A DNA stretch of 64,000 nucleotides from Thermohahella caldifontis (lineage in GTDB: Bacteria > Pseudomonadota > Gammaproteobacteria > Pseudomonadales > Oleiphilaceae), in the NCBI RefSeq assembly GCF_041153465.1, contig NZ_CP154858.1, positions 2,480,001 through 2,544,000 of the forward strand, in the 5' to 3' direction. Of the stretch, positions 1 through 8,518 are shown one piece after another (position 1 is the first letter of the stretch; every line of letters begins with the position of its first letter). The notes beneath the pieces were generated by a model, which was not told where the DNA came from, did no database searches, and worked only from the letters and a program-made list of their open reading frames with translations. The translations under genes were made by a program, and so were the position numbers.

Positions 1-209
1 CCTCCTGGCCATTTGAACTCTCTATAACAAGGTTGATGTTAACTCACTACTTGCTCGAATTCGACACTTCCCGTGCCATAATTGCCTTCGTCAGAGCTGG
101 CTAGCTATCTGATTTTTGCGCTTATAGCAAAATTGTCTGAAAACGTGTGCAGGCGCACGTAATATGCATGGCGTTGATAACTCACAATGGAACTCATCAG
201 GGAGGATGT
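1..209. other. Leader region without a recognised gene
   Basis: I see no convincing coding region here. The stretch is AT-richer than what follows and ends with a GGAGG ribosome binding site at 201-205 for the next gene. It may hold that gene's promoter, but no clear -35/-10 pair with good spacing stands out. Confidence 0.4.
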
Positions 210-608
210 ATGTTGTATATGAGTCTTGCAGTGCTGTATCTGCCTTATGCGTTGCTCCTTAATGGTGGTCTGGCGCTTCTCATCCGTTTGGGAGGCTTGT
301 GCCGGAATGAGGGACGCAAGCTGGCATCACGATGTCTTGTCTTGTCAGTCGCTGAAGCAATGCTGTTTCCTGCCGGCTTGCTGGTCGTGGAGTGGATTCC
401 GCGGACCAAAATCAGCGATTTGGCGCTATGGTCCTGGGCGGGTATTGCATTGATTGGAATCACCGCCTCACTGGTGAGAAAGTTGCCGCCCGTGTCCGAT
501 TGCCATATCAGCTGGCCGCTGGCGTTGACCTGTGCCGTCCTTGCAGAGTTGCCACATGCGTATATTGCATTGTATGTCTACGCATATAGCACGGCCCGGT
601 TTGTCTGA
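210..608 (+). CDS. Small multi-pass inner-membrane protein, unknown function
   Basis: A 132-residue hydrophobic protein that I do not recognise. Four segments look membrane spanning: roughly residues 2-25, 40-63, 72-92 and 104-128. Short charged loops (RNEGRK, PRTK, VRKLPP) lie between them. The ATG at 210 is preferred over an upstream in-frame ATG at 147 because a GGAGG motif lies four bases before it and the extra N-terminal residues are not hydrophobic. It stands alone, with about 90 bases to the convergent AraC gene. No catalytic motif is visible. Coding status is supported by the ribosome binding site and the regular hydrophobicity, not by a family match. Confidence 0.55.
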   Translation: MLYMSLAVLYLPYALLLNGGLALLIRLGGLCRNEGRKLASRCLVLSVAEAMLFPAGLLVVEWIPRTKISDLALWSWAGIALIGITASLVRKLPPVSDCHISWPLALTCAVLAELPHAYIALYVYAYSTARFV

Positions 609-695
609 TCGGCTGAGCGATGTATCCCGCCACTGCAGGCCTGGTCTTTTCAGTGGCTGATAATCATCCTGTCTCCCTCGTGCCATATCCGGCGC

Positions 696-1715
696 TCACC
701 CCCGCCGCATTTCGGTGGGCGAAACCCCCTTCCGTTTCCGGAAGGCCCTGGCAAAGCTGCTTTCGTTGGTGAAACCGGAAAGGCGGGCGATCTGGTTCAC
801 CGGTCGCTGGCTGTTGAGCAGCAGAAACTCGGCGTGGTCGATACGGGCTTCCTGGCTCAGTTGCCGGAAGGTCACGCCTTCCTGTCTCAGCCGCCGGCCC
901 AGAGTACGGCTGGACATCCGGAACACCCGCGCCACCTCTTCCACATTGACGTTGCGCCGCTGGCGCAGTGACTGCACCAGATAATTGCGGATGGCCTGGC
1001 TGAATCCCCCGGGTTTTTTCAGGGCTTCGGCCTGCTTTTCCAGCTGTTGCCGGAACTGCTCCAGCGTGGTCTGACTTGAGGTGGCGAGCTGCTCATGCAG
1101 CAGCCGGGCGGGCAGGATGATCTGATTGGCGGGCTGTCCGAAGCGCACCTTGTCGGGTGCAAACAGGGCCTCCCAGGTGTCTGTGTCAAAGGCTGTGTCG
1201 TGCTGCAGATGAATTTCCAGCGGCCCGATGGCGGGCATGACGAAACGGCAGATGCGGGCCACGGCTCCGAGCACGGTCTCCGTCAGATCCTCTGACACCT
1301 CGCCAAAGTCGGCCTGAAGGCTGAACAGCAGGTGTACCTGATCCCCCAGTCGCCCCCGTCTGACCTCGTAGGCAGGCAGGATCACGGGGTAGAAGCGCAG
1401 GGCTGCATCCAGGGCCGCTTCCATGCTGGGGGAGGCCATGATGACCATGCCCAGTGTGCCCAGTGCGGTAATGGGCACATGATGCAGAAGCTGGGCGGAG
1501 AGGGGGCGTGCCGGGTCGGCCTGTTCACGGCAGACCCGGAGCATGGCCCGGAGCTGGGCACCGGTAAGAATGGCATCCGGTGCACTGAGGGCTTCGGGGT
1601 CCAGCCCGCAGGCGCTCAGCGTGGCCTTCACGTCACATTCCCGCTGCTGCAGAAAGCGTGTGAACACTTCCAGAAATTGTCCGGGAAAGTGCAATGCCTC
1701 CAGTGGCTGGCCCAT
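696..1715 (-). CDS. AraC-family transcriptional regulator (OruR/ArgR-like)
   Basis: A 339-residue one-component regulator. The N-terminal 190 or so residues resemble the arabinose-binding-type ligand domain seen in OruR and ornithine/fatty-acid responsive AraC proteins. The C-terminal 100 residues form the double helix-turn-helix, with the characteristic stretch VARVFRMSSRTLGRRLRQEG and the closing signature IARLSGFTNESSFARAFRKRKGVSP. The ATG at 1715 is chosen because AGGAGAG lies just upstream; a longer frame to 1847 has no support. It is divergent from the reductase/diiron/hydrolase genes, with a 173 bp shared upstream region, and is therefore the likely activator of that cassette. The ligand cannot be read from sequence; a lipid or aromatic effector is only a guess from the neighbours. 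Confidence 0.85.
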   Translation of the reverse strand: MGQPLEALHFPGQFLEVFTRFLQQRECDVKATLSACGLDPEALSAPDAILTGAQLRAMLRVCREQADPARPLSAQLLHHVPITALGTLGMVIMASPSMEAALDAALRFYPVILPAYEVRRGRLGDQVHLLFSLQADFGEVSEDLTETVLGAVARICRFVMPAIGPLEIHLQHDTAFDTDTWEALFAPDKVRFGQPANQIILPARLLHEQLATSSQTTLEQFRQQLEKQAEALKKPGGFSQAIRNYLVQSLRQRRNVNVEEVARVFRMSSRTLGRRLRQEGVTFRQLSQEARIDHAEFLLLNSQRPVNQIARLSGFTNESSFARAFRKRKGVSPTEMRRG

Positions 1716-1888
1716 ATCTCTCCTGAATGATGACCCTGTCTGCCTTCGAGTATAGAGGCAGATGCCCGCCGATTGAATCCTGCCGTGTCCGGAAATGCAC
1801 AGAAATTGGCGGCCCGGGTGCATTGGCCTGGGGTAACGTGTATCCATCAGCCCTGTGCCGATTCCAAAAACAAACTGATGAGGCGTTT

Positions 1889-3030
1889 ATGACGATGTTG
1901 GCAACCCTGCTTGGCCGTGTCTTTCGGGAGGAACTCACTCTGCGGGAACACCGCACCCGGCTTGACCAGCGTATCCGCGCTGCAAACAAGGACGCCTGGG
2001 CGCGCGTGCCCCGGGTGACCACCAGCCAGATGCGGGATGTGGTGGTGGAAAAGGTGGTCCGGGAAACGGCGGATACGGTTTCCCTGTACCTGCGACCGGA
2101 GGACAGCAGCCCCGTTCACTACCGTACCGGTCAGTTCATCACCTGCTGCCTGACCATTGACGGCGAAGAATACCGGCGTGCCTATTCCATCTCCGACGTC
2201 CCCGCCCGCGGGCGCCTGCGCATTACCGTCCGGCAGGTGGAAGGTGGTGTGGTCTCGAACCATGTCCAGCACCGGTTGCGCGAGGGCGACCGGTTCCGGA
2301 TGCTCGGCCCCAGCGGTGATTTCGTGCTGGCACCGGACATGGACCAGTGCGTGTTCATTGCGGCGGGCGTGGGCATTACTCCCATCCGCGGACTGGCCGA
2401 AGAGCTGGTCAGGCGCAGCCCGGGCCACAAGGCCACGCTGATCTATGCCTGCCGGACGGAGCAGGACATCATTTTCCGCGAGGAACTGGATGCGCTGGCG
2501 GCCGGGCATGAGAATCTTGCCCTGCACTACGTGCTCTCGAGGCCGAAAAAAGGCTGGCAGGGCGAGCGTGGCCGCCTCACGCCCGAACGTCTCGGCGCGC
2601 TGCTGAAGACCGCCGACCCCGGGCAACGGGCCCACTATTTTGTCTGCGGGCCGGACGCATTCATGGCCATGGCCGAAGCGGTGGTGCGTGATCTGGGCGT
2701 GCCGGCGGCACGCCTGCACAGCGAACGCTTCCTGTCCGCCCACCTGGCCCCGAAGGCCCTGCCGGACACGCCGCAAACCATTCATTTTGAGCGCAGTGGC
2801 AAGACCGTGACCGCCGAGCCCGGGGAAACCCTGCTGGAGGCGGGGCTGAAGGCGGGGGTGCCCCTGTCCTACAGCTGCCAGGTGGGGGGTGCGGTCATTG
2901 TCGCATCAAGGTCACCGGGGGTGAGGTCGTGAGTGATGAGCCGAACTGCCTGTCACCGGAGGAGTACCAGGAAGGCTATCGTCTCGCCTGTCTGTCTCAT
3001 GCCTGCAGCGAAACCCATGTGGATGCCTGA
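1889..3030 (+). pseudogene. NAD(P)H:ferredoxin-type reductase with C-terminal [2Fe-2S] domain, frameshifted
   Basis: An FNR-like electron-transfer protein that would pass electrons from NAD(P)H through FAD and a plant-type [2Fe-2S] cluster to an oxygenase or desaturase. The FAD motif RAYSISD, the nucleotide-binding GVGITPIRGLAEEL and YFVCGPDAFM are in order. After PLSYSCQVGG the original frame stops at 2932. Adding one base in the G run at 2884-2889 restores CQVGGxCGHCRIKV and a C-terminal LACLSHAC, which are the four cluster cysteines, ending at 3030. The start ATG at 1889 has GAGG upstream. It lies 60 bp before the diiron protein, its probable electron acceptor. Either a base-calling error or a real truncation losing the cluster; I favour error because other homopolymers in the window show the same defect. 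Confidence 0.8.
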
Positions 3031-3089
3031 CCCGGCACGGGCCGGCCAACGAACAAGAACAACCTGATATCTGATGAGGAGTACGGAAC

Positions 3090-4268
3090 ATGTTACTGGA
3101 CAAGATGCTTGACGGGGTACCGTCCCATGCCCGCAACCGGGTGGAAGCGACACTGGAAAATGTGTCTCTGATGCTGCAGATCAAGGACCCGCGGGTGGCG
3201 GTGTCCATGGCGCCTTCGGCCGTGCGCGGGATGTTCCTGCGTCAGGGCAAGAAGCAGGACTCGGTGAAAATGCATTCGGGTCACGATGTGCATTTTGATC
3301 TGAAGTACGGACTGGATTTTCCGGAAATGAATGCCCTGTACCGGCGGGCGGTGGCCAACCAGTGGGATGGTGACCGGGATCTGGACTGGTCCACGCCGGT
3401 GGATCCCATGAATCCCGAGGTACCCATCGTCAACCCGGATTTCCTGCCTTTCGAGGGGCTGGCGGAGTATGGCATCCGCCTCAACAAGAAGGAAATGGCC
3501 GAGGCAAACTACAACATGGTGTGCTGGTTCCTGAGCCAGTTCATGCACGGGGAGCAGGGGGCGCTCTATGCGTCCGCTCAGGTGACGGAGTCTGTCAAGT
3601 GGATGGACGGCAAGTTCTACGGGGCTACCCAGGTCATGGACGAGGGGCGTCATCTGGAGGTGTTCCTCCGTTATATGGACACCAAGCTGGAGAAGTCCTA
3701 TCCCATCAACGACAACCTGTTCGTGATCATTGACGATCTGCTCACAGACGCCCGCTGGGACATCAAGTTCCTGGGCATGCAGATCATGATCGAGGGGCTG
3801 GCACTCGGTGCCTTCTCTACCCTGCACAACAATACCCGGGAACCCCTGTTGCGGCAGTTGCTCCGTTACGTGATTCAGGACGAAGCCCGCCATGTGCACT
3901 ACGGCGTGCTGGCCCTGCGCGAGCATTTCACCAAGGAGTTGTCCGAAGCGGAGCTGCGCGAGCGCGAGGACTGGGCCTTTGAGGTGGCGCTTCTGATGCG
4001 CAACCGGTTCATGGGCCATGAGGTGTACGAGGAAATGTACGAGGGCCTGATGACCCGCCGCCAGTGGAACAAGTTTATCCTGGAATCTCCGGCCATGCGT
4101 CGCTTCCGCACCCTCATGTTCAAGCGACTGATTCCGAACCTGAAATACATCGGCCTGCTGACACCGCGGATGCAGCGGCACTACGAGGAAGCCGGCCTGT
4201 GGCAGTTTGCTGACGGCAAGAACGCCAGCGAGCTGACCGAGGCGGATCTGGTGGCGGACCTGACCTGA
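3090..4268 (+). CDS. Ferritin-like diiron oxygenase (AurF-like), predicted
   Basis: A 392-residue protein with the carboxylate-bridged diiron ligand set in order: E155, E185-x-x-H188 (EGRH), E235 and E265-x-x-H268 (EARH). This is the pattern of four-helix-bundle oxygenases and N-oxygenases such as AurF, and of other ferritin-like hydroxylases. The substrate is unknown. It follows a ferredoxin-linked reductase and precedes an alpha/beta hydrolase by 10 bp, so the three probably form one operon under the divergent AraC regulator. The reductase would deliver the two electrons needed for O2 activation. There is no membrane segment, so it should be a soluble enzyme and not an AlkB or fatty-acid desaturase of the membrane type. 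A role in lipid or hydrocarbon modification is plausible but is inference. Confidence 0.75.
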   Translation: MLLDKMLDGVPSHARNRVEATLENVSLMLQIKDPRVAVSMAPSAVRGMFLRQGKKQDSVKMHSGHDVHFDLKYGLDFPEMNALYRRAVANQWDGDRDLDWSTPVDPMNPEVPIVNPDFLPFEGLAEYGIRLNKKEMAEANYNMVCWFLSQFMHGEQGALYASAQVTESVKWMDGKFYGATQVMDEGRHLEVFLRYMDTKLEKSYPINDNLFVIIDDLLTDARWDIKFLGMQIMIEGLALGAFSTLHNNTREPLLRQLLRYVIQDEARHVHYGVLALREHFTKELSEAELREREDWAFEVALLMRNRFMGHEVYEEMYEGLMTRRQWNKFILESPAMRRFRTLMFKRLIPNLKYIGLLTPRMQRHYEEAGLWQFADGKNASELTEADLVADLT

Positions 4269-4278
4269 GGGCCGGGGC

Positions 4279-5193
4279 ATGATGCCGGTATTTCCGGATC
4301 CGGAAACGGCCCTGCCCGGGGAATGCCGGATCTGGCAGGTGGGCGGGCTGTCGGTCACTTCGCGGGGGGCGGGCTCTGGCCCTCTGGTCATGTGTCTGCA
4401 CGGGTTTCCCGACAATGCGGGTAGCTTTCGTCATCAGATGCCGGCGCTCGTGGCTGCCGGGTACCGGGTGGAATGTCCGTTGCTGCCGGGTTACGAGCCG
4501 GGCTCGCAGCTCCCGGACGGGCGCTACGATCTGGATGCGGTGTCCGCTGTGCTCCTGGCCCTGCTCGATCAGATGCGGCCGGGAGAGAAGGTTCACCTGG
4601 TGGGGCATGACTGGGGCGCCCTGACGGCGCTGGTGATGGCGGCCCGGGCACCGCACCGCTTTGCCTCGGTGACCAGCCTCACCCTCCCCTGGGGGCTGAG
4701 TCTGCCGGCGGTGTTGTCCCGCGCGCCGCGTTACCTGCTCCATGCCCGCTACATTCAGCTCTTTCAGATCCCGGGGCTGGCCGAATGGGTGCTGGAGCGC
4801 CGCAACTGGCAGTTCGTGGCCGATCTGATCCGGCGCTGGAGTCCGGGCTGGCGGATGCCGGATCCGATCCTGGCGGATATCCGCCGGACCCTGTCACAGC
4901 CGGGTGTGAAGGCGGCTGCGCTGGCCTATTACCGGGCCATATATGGCACCTGGCGGGGTGCTTACAGGGCCCGGGCCTGGCTGCATGGCACCCTGCGTGT
5001 CCCGGCCCTGATGGTGGAAGGGACACGGGACGGCTGCATTCATCCCAGTCTCTGGACGCTGCTGAATCCGGACGACTTCGCGGCAGGCATGAAGCATGTG
5101 CGGTTGCCGGCGGGTCATTTCCTGCATCAGGAGGTGCCGGGGCATTTCAATCCGGTGTTGCTGGACTGGCTGCACCGCCACGCACTGGCCTGA
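4279..5193 (+). CDS. Alpha/beta hydrolase, epoxide hydrolase/haloalkane dehalogenase type
   Basis: A 304-residue alpha/beta-fold hydrolase. The oxyanion motif HGFP is near residue 41 and the nucleophile elbow GHDWGA puts aspartate 111 in the nucleophile position. The acid is probably D251 (EGTRDG) and the base H280 (PAGHFLHQE). An aspartate nucleophile in G-x-D-x-G is typical of epoxide hydrolases and haloalkane dehalogenases rather than esterases. It is the third gene of the reductase/diiron/hydrolase cassette. If the diiron protein makes an epoxide, this enzyme could open it, but that pairing is inference. Two adjacent ATGs (4279, 4282) are possible starts. It ends one base before the stop codon of the convergent gene. 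Confidence 0.8.
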   Translation: MMPVFPDPETALPGECRIWQVGGLSVTSRGAGSGPLVMCLHGFPDNAGSFRHQMPALVAAGYRVECPLLPGYEPGSQLPDGRYDLDAVSAVLLALLDQMRPGEKVHLVGHDWGALTALVMAARAPHRFASVTSLTLPWGLSLPAVLSRAPRYLLHARYIQLFQIPGLAEWVLERRNWQFVADLIRRWSPGWRMPDPILADIRRTLSQPGVKAAALAYYRAIYGTWRGAYRARAWLHGTLRVPALMVEGTRDGCIHPSLWTLLNPDDFAAGMKHVRLPAGHFLHQEVPGHFNPVLLDWLHRHALA

Positions 5194-5847
5194 TCACTCC
5201 ATGCCGAGACTGAAACGGAAGACCATGCCATGCTGGCTCAGCAGGTGTTGCCAGCGTCGGGTGAGTGCCGCCCAGTGCTCCGAGCGGGCCTGCTCCAGAT
5301 AACGGGCCAGGTCCAGAAAGTGGTAGTCGGGCTGGCGCACCAGTTTGCGCATGGCCAGTTCGGTGGCGGCATCCAGCTCGTTGGCAAAGGGCTCACCGAT
5401 CAGGGCATGGGCCAGCAGGTTGGCCTGGGTGGCTTCCAGATTGCAGAGACGCGAGTTGCGCAGGCTCAGATTGCCGTCATAGAGCTCTTCGATGAGCCGG
5501 TGGCACTGGTAGGCGCGTACCAGCAGGCCATCCGGGCCCACCTGATTGAGCACCGACAGCGTGGGATGAATGAAGTAGTCCACACAGGTGTGCAGGAAGG
5601 GCCGGAACAGGGGTTCCGTGCGCGATGCGCGGGCGCAGGCATGGATCTGTGCCAGCATGTCCGGTGCCAGGCGGATGTAGTCTTCACAGAAGGCCACCAG
5701 AGATTCCACCGCAGCCGGACGCTCGAAGATCACGTAAACGGAGAGATCGTCCAAGCGGCGGCCCAGCACGCGCGTCCAGCGCTGACGGGCCAGCTCGTCG
5801 TCCAGCACACCGTCAATGAAATGTCTCACTCCCTCAATGTTCACCAC
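5194..5847 (-). CDS. Conserved hypothetical, helical soluble protein
   Basis: A 217-residue protein of unknown function, rich in leucine and arginine and predicted largely helical, without signal peptide or membrane segment. The start is a GTG at 5847; no ATG lies near the N-terminus. Residues such as FCEDYIRLAPDMLAQIHACA and FLHTCVDYFIHPTLSVLNQVG suggest a compact helical bundle with several conserved-looking His, Cys and Glu residues, but no known motif is evident. It abuts the hydrolase gene tail to tail with no spacer and lies about 50 bp before the MATE gene on the same strand, with which it might be co-transcribed. Confidence 0.65.
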   Translation of the reverse strand: MVNIEGVRHFIDGVLDDELARQRWTRVLGRRLDDLSVYVIFERPAAVESLVAFCEDYIRLAPDMLAQIHACARASRTEPLFRPFLHTCVDYFIHPTLSVLNQVGPDGLLVRAYQCHRLIEELYDGNLSLRNSRLCNLEATQANLLAHALIGEPFANELDAATELAMRKLVRQPDYHFLDLARYLEQARSEHWAALTRRWQHLLSQHGMVFRFSLGME

Positions 5848-5896
5848 GCATGCAAACCCTAAGCGACTGCTGACTGCCTGTTCAGTTTCAGTGTAG

Positions 5897-7249
5897 TCAA
5901 GATTTGTTCAGGGGTTGCGTAGAGAATTGTAACCAGTAGGTGGCCTGAATGGCGCCGCGGGCGGCCAGAAAGGCCGTCAGGGACAGCCAAAGGCCAGGGT
6001 TCCCCCAGCCCCGGGTGAGCCACCAGAGAGGCAGAAAGACGCCCAGCGTGGCGATGACGAGTGTGGTGCGCATCCGGGCTGTCCAGCCCAGCCCCACGAA
6101 CAGGCCGTCGAACCAGTAGCTCCAGACACCGACAAGAGGCAGGCATATCAGCCAGGGCAGAGCGTCAAGAGCCGTCTGACGGACATCCGGCAGGGAGGTG
6201 AGCAGGCTGATCAGTGTGTCACCGCCCGCGGCAAAGAGCAGGGTCAGCAGTACGGCTACCGTCAGGGCGCTGCGGCCGGTGGCCACTGCCGCGTTGCGGA
6301 TGGCGGCCGGATCCTGCCGGCCTGCCGCCTCGCCGCTCAGGGCCTCGGCAGCATGGGCAAAGCCGTCCAGCGCATTGGAAATGACCAGCAGCCCGGTCAG
6401 CAGGATGGCATTGGCGGCCAGCGTGACGTCACCCAGGCGGGCACTCTGGGCGTTAAAGAAGCCGAAGGTGAACAGCAGCAGGGCCGTGCGCACGAACAGG
6501 TGTTGATTGACGCGGATCAGCTCCCGCACGGGTTCCATGTCCAGCAATTGTTTCCAGGGCCGGGCAAGCCGGGGATGGCCGGGCAGCGCCCGCCAGGTGG
6601 CATGCAGGGCCAGCAGGGTGCCGCAGATGTCTGCCACCACGGTGGCCAGGGCCACACCGGCTGTCGTCATGCCCAGCCCCAGCACCAGGATCAGGTCCAG
6701 CACCACATTGACGCTGTTGGCCAGTATGGCAACCCCCATCACCGCGCGCATGCGCTGTCGGCCCACCAGCCAGCCCATGCAGGCATACTGGACCATCACC
6801 CAGGGGGCACCCCAGAGACGTACCGAGGCATAACGTCCGGCTTCGTCCAGTACCGCACCTTCGGCCTGCAGGGCGGCCAGACCGGCAGGAATGAGCAGCG
6901 GGCCGGTCAGAATCAGCAGGCACCCGAGCAGGGCACCGAGCCCCATGCCGCGCCAGAGCAGACGGGCGGCGTCCACCTCCCGGCCCCCGCCGAAGGCCTG
7001 TGCCGAGAGTCCGCTGGTCCCCATGCGCAGAAAGCCGAACAGCCAGAAGAGGGTGGTAAAGAGCTGGCCACCCAGGGCGACCGCAGCGAGATAGACCGGG
7101 GATGGCAGGTGACCGAGCACGGCCGCATCCACCAGGCCCAGCAGAGGGACGGTGATGTTGGACAGGATCAGCGGCCAGGCCAGATGCCAGACACGGGGGC
7201 TGAGCCATCTGGTCAAAAAACGATCAGTCAGATGCTTGATTTTTATCAA
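5897..7249 (-). CDS. dinF: MATE-family efflux transporter, DinF type
   Basis: An inner-membrane exporter of about 440 residues, twelve membrane segments, using a cation gradient to expel organic compounds. The stretch WPLILSNITVPLLGLVDAAVLGHLPSPVYL closely follows E. coli DinF, as do LRMGTSGLSAQAFG and the C-terminal LVGVWSYWFDGLFVG. The start is uncertain. The frame opens with a TTG at 7249 that falls inside an FNR-like palindrome; another TTG at 7216 gives an N-terminus closer to DinF length, and no ATG is available. It is divergent from the cytochrome oxidase operon with a 126 bp gap. Confidence 0.8.
   Translation of the reverse strand: MIKIKHLTDRFLTRWLSPRVWHLAWPLILSNITVPLLGLVDAAVLGHLPSPVYLAAVALGGQLFTTLFWLFGFLRMGTSGLSAQAFGGGREVDAARLLWRGMGLGALLGCLLILTGPLLIPAGLAALQAEGAVLDEAGRYASVRLWGAPWVMVQYACMGWLVGRQRMRAVMGVAILANSVNVVLDLILVLGLGMTTAGVALATVVADICGTLLALHATWRALPGHPRLARPWKQLLDMEPVRELIRVNQHLFVRTALLLFTFGFFNAQSARLGDVTLAANAILLTGLLVISNALDGFAHAAEALSGEAAGRQDPAAIRNAAVATGRSALTVAVLLTLLFAAGGDTLISLLTSLPDVRQTALDALPWLICLPLVGVWSYWFDGLFVGLGWTARMRTTLVIATLGVFLPLWWLTRGWGNPGLWLSLTAFLAARGAIQATYWLQFSTQPLNKS
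7236..7249. promoter_or_regulatory. FNR/ANR-type binding site
   Basis: A perfect match to the FNR/ANR consensus, TTGAT-N4-ATCAA, with spacer TTTT. It lies at the start of dinF and 7 bp upstream of the -35 of the likely cox promoter, at about -49.5 from the predicted start. That position fits repression or modulation better than classical activation at -41.5. Oxygen-responsive control of the oxidase operon is therefore plausible; function is inferred. Confidence 0.55.
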
Positions 7250-7255
7250 AATAAG

Positions 7256-7285
7256 TTGTCATCCGGAAAAAGGTGTGTCTATACT
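7256..7285 (+). promoter_or_regulatory. Predicted sigma-70 promoter of the cox operon
   Basis: TTGTCA at 7256-7261 and TATACT at 7280-7285 are separated by 18 bp, giving a start near 7292 and a leader of about 85 bases to coxB. No other good promoter lies in the gap. Confidence 0.5.
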
Positions 7286-7375
7286 TTGATCAAGCCTTGC
7301 GGCCAGACGGCCTGTCTGCTGTATCTCAGGCACGTCTCCGACGGAGTACAATAACAACAATGCCGGGAGACCACC

Positions 7376-8500
7376 ATGCTGTCCATGCGACACATCCCCC
7401 TTGCGGCGGCCACCTTGTGGATGGTGGTGTCGCAGTCTGCCTTTGCCGACTGGGAAACCAACATGCCCGTCGGCGTCACGGAAATCAGCCGGTCCGTCCA
7501 CGACCTGCACATGACCATCTTCTGGATCTGTGTGGCCATCGGAGTCGTGGTGTTCGGCGTCATGTTCTGGTCCATACTGCATCACCGCAAGAGCAAGGGT
7601 GCGGTACCGGCCCAGTTCCATGAAAGCACGACGGTGGAAATCATCTGGACGCTGATTCCGTTCGTGATCCTCATTGCCATGGCCGTACCCGCCACCGCCA
7701 CCCTGATCAAGATGTACAACACGGATGATGCGGAGCTGGACGTCAAGATCACCGGATATCAGTGGAAGTGGCATTACGAGTACATGGGTGAGGATGTGGC
7801 CTTCTTCTCCAACCTGGCCACGCCCAACGAGGAAATACACAACCAGAAAGCCAAGAACCCCAACTATCTGCTGGAAGTGGATGAGCCGCTGGTGCTGCCG
7901 GTGGGCAAGAAGATTCGCTTCCTGCTCACCGCCAATGATGTGATTCATGCCTGGTGGGTGCCGGCACTGGCGGTGAAGAAGGATGCCATTCCGGGGTTCA
8001 TTAATGAATCCTGGACCATCATTGACGAGCCGGGCATCTACCGTGGCCAGTGTGCCGAACTCTGTGGGCAGTATCATGGCTTCATGCCGATTGTGGTGAA
8101 GGCGGTACCGGAAGCGGAATTCAGGACCTGGTTGGCGGCACGCAAGGCCGAAAAGGCAGCATCCAGTGCGGCGGCGGAGCGGACCTGGACGCGTGAAGAG
8201 CTCATTGAACGCGGGCAGGAGGTATACATGAAGGCCTGTGCGGCCTGCCATCAGCCCACGGGAGCCGGTATTCCGGGCGCCTTCCCGGCTCTGACGAACA
8301 GCCCGGTGGTGAACGGGCCGGTCGAGGCACATGCGAAGCTGGTGATTCACGGTGTGCAGGGCACGACCATGCAGGCCTTCGGGGCCCAGCTGGATGATGT
8401 GGACCTGGCTTCGGTCATTACCTTCGAGCGCAATGCGCTGGGCAATTCCACCGGTGACATGATCTCCCCGCAGGAGATCCGCGCACTCAAAGCCAAATAA
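7376..8500 (+). CDS. coxB: Cytochrome c oxidase subunit II with fused cytochrome c domain
   Basis: A 374-residue CuA subunit of a caa3-type terminal oxidase. It has a signal peptide (about residues 1-24), two membrane helices (47-66 and 88-110), then the periplasmic cupredoxin domain with CuA ligands H191, C226, C230, H234 and M237. The C-terminal 100 residues form a class I cytochrome c with the heme motif CAACH at 288-292. The fused cytochrome distinguishes it from plain aa3 subunits and means electrons can be taken from soluble or membrane cytochrome c through the extra heme. First gene of the cox operon, 18 bp before coxA. Confidence 0.95.
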   Translation: MLSMRHIPLAAATLWMVVSQSAFADWETNMPVGVTEISRSVHDLHMTIFWICVAIGVVVFGVMFWSILHHRKSKGAVPAQFHESTTVEIIWTLIPFVILIAMAVPATATLIKMYNTDDAELDVKITGYQWKWHYEYMGEDVAFFSNLATPNEEIHNQKAKNPNYLLEVDEPLVLPVGKKIRFLLTANDVIHAWWVPALAVKKDAIPGFINESWTIIDEPGIYRGQCAELCGQYHGFMPIVVKAVPEAEFRTWLAARKAEKAASSAAAERTWTREELIERGQEVYMKACAACHQPTGAGIPGAFPALTNSPVVNGPVEAHAKLVIHGVQGTTMQAFGAQLDDVDLASVITFERNALGNSTGDMISPQEIRALKAK

Positions 8501-8518
8501 CAACAAAGGAGAGTCCCC

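Noticed and set aside
3093..4415. A 440-codon open frame opposite the diiron gene
   Set aside because: The plus strand has the full diiron ligand set and fits the operon; the antisense product is low-complexity His/Gln-rich.
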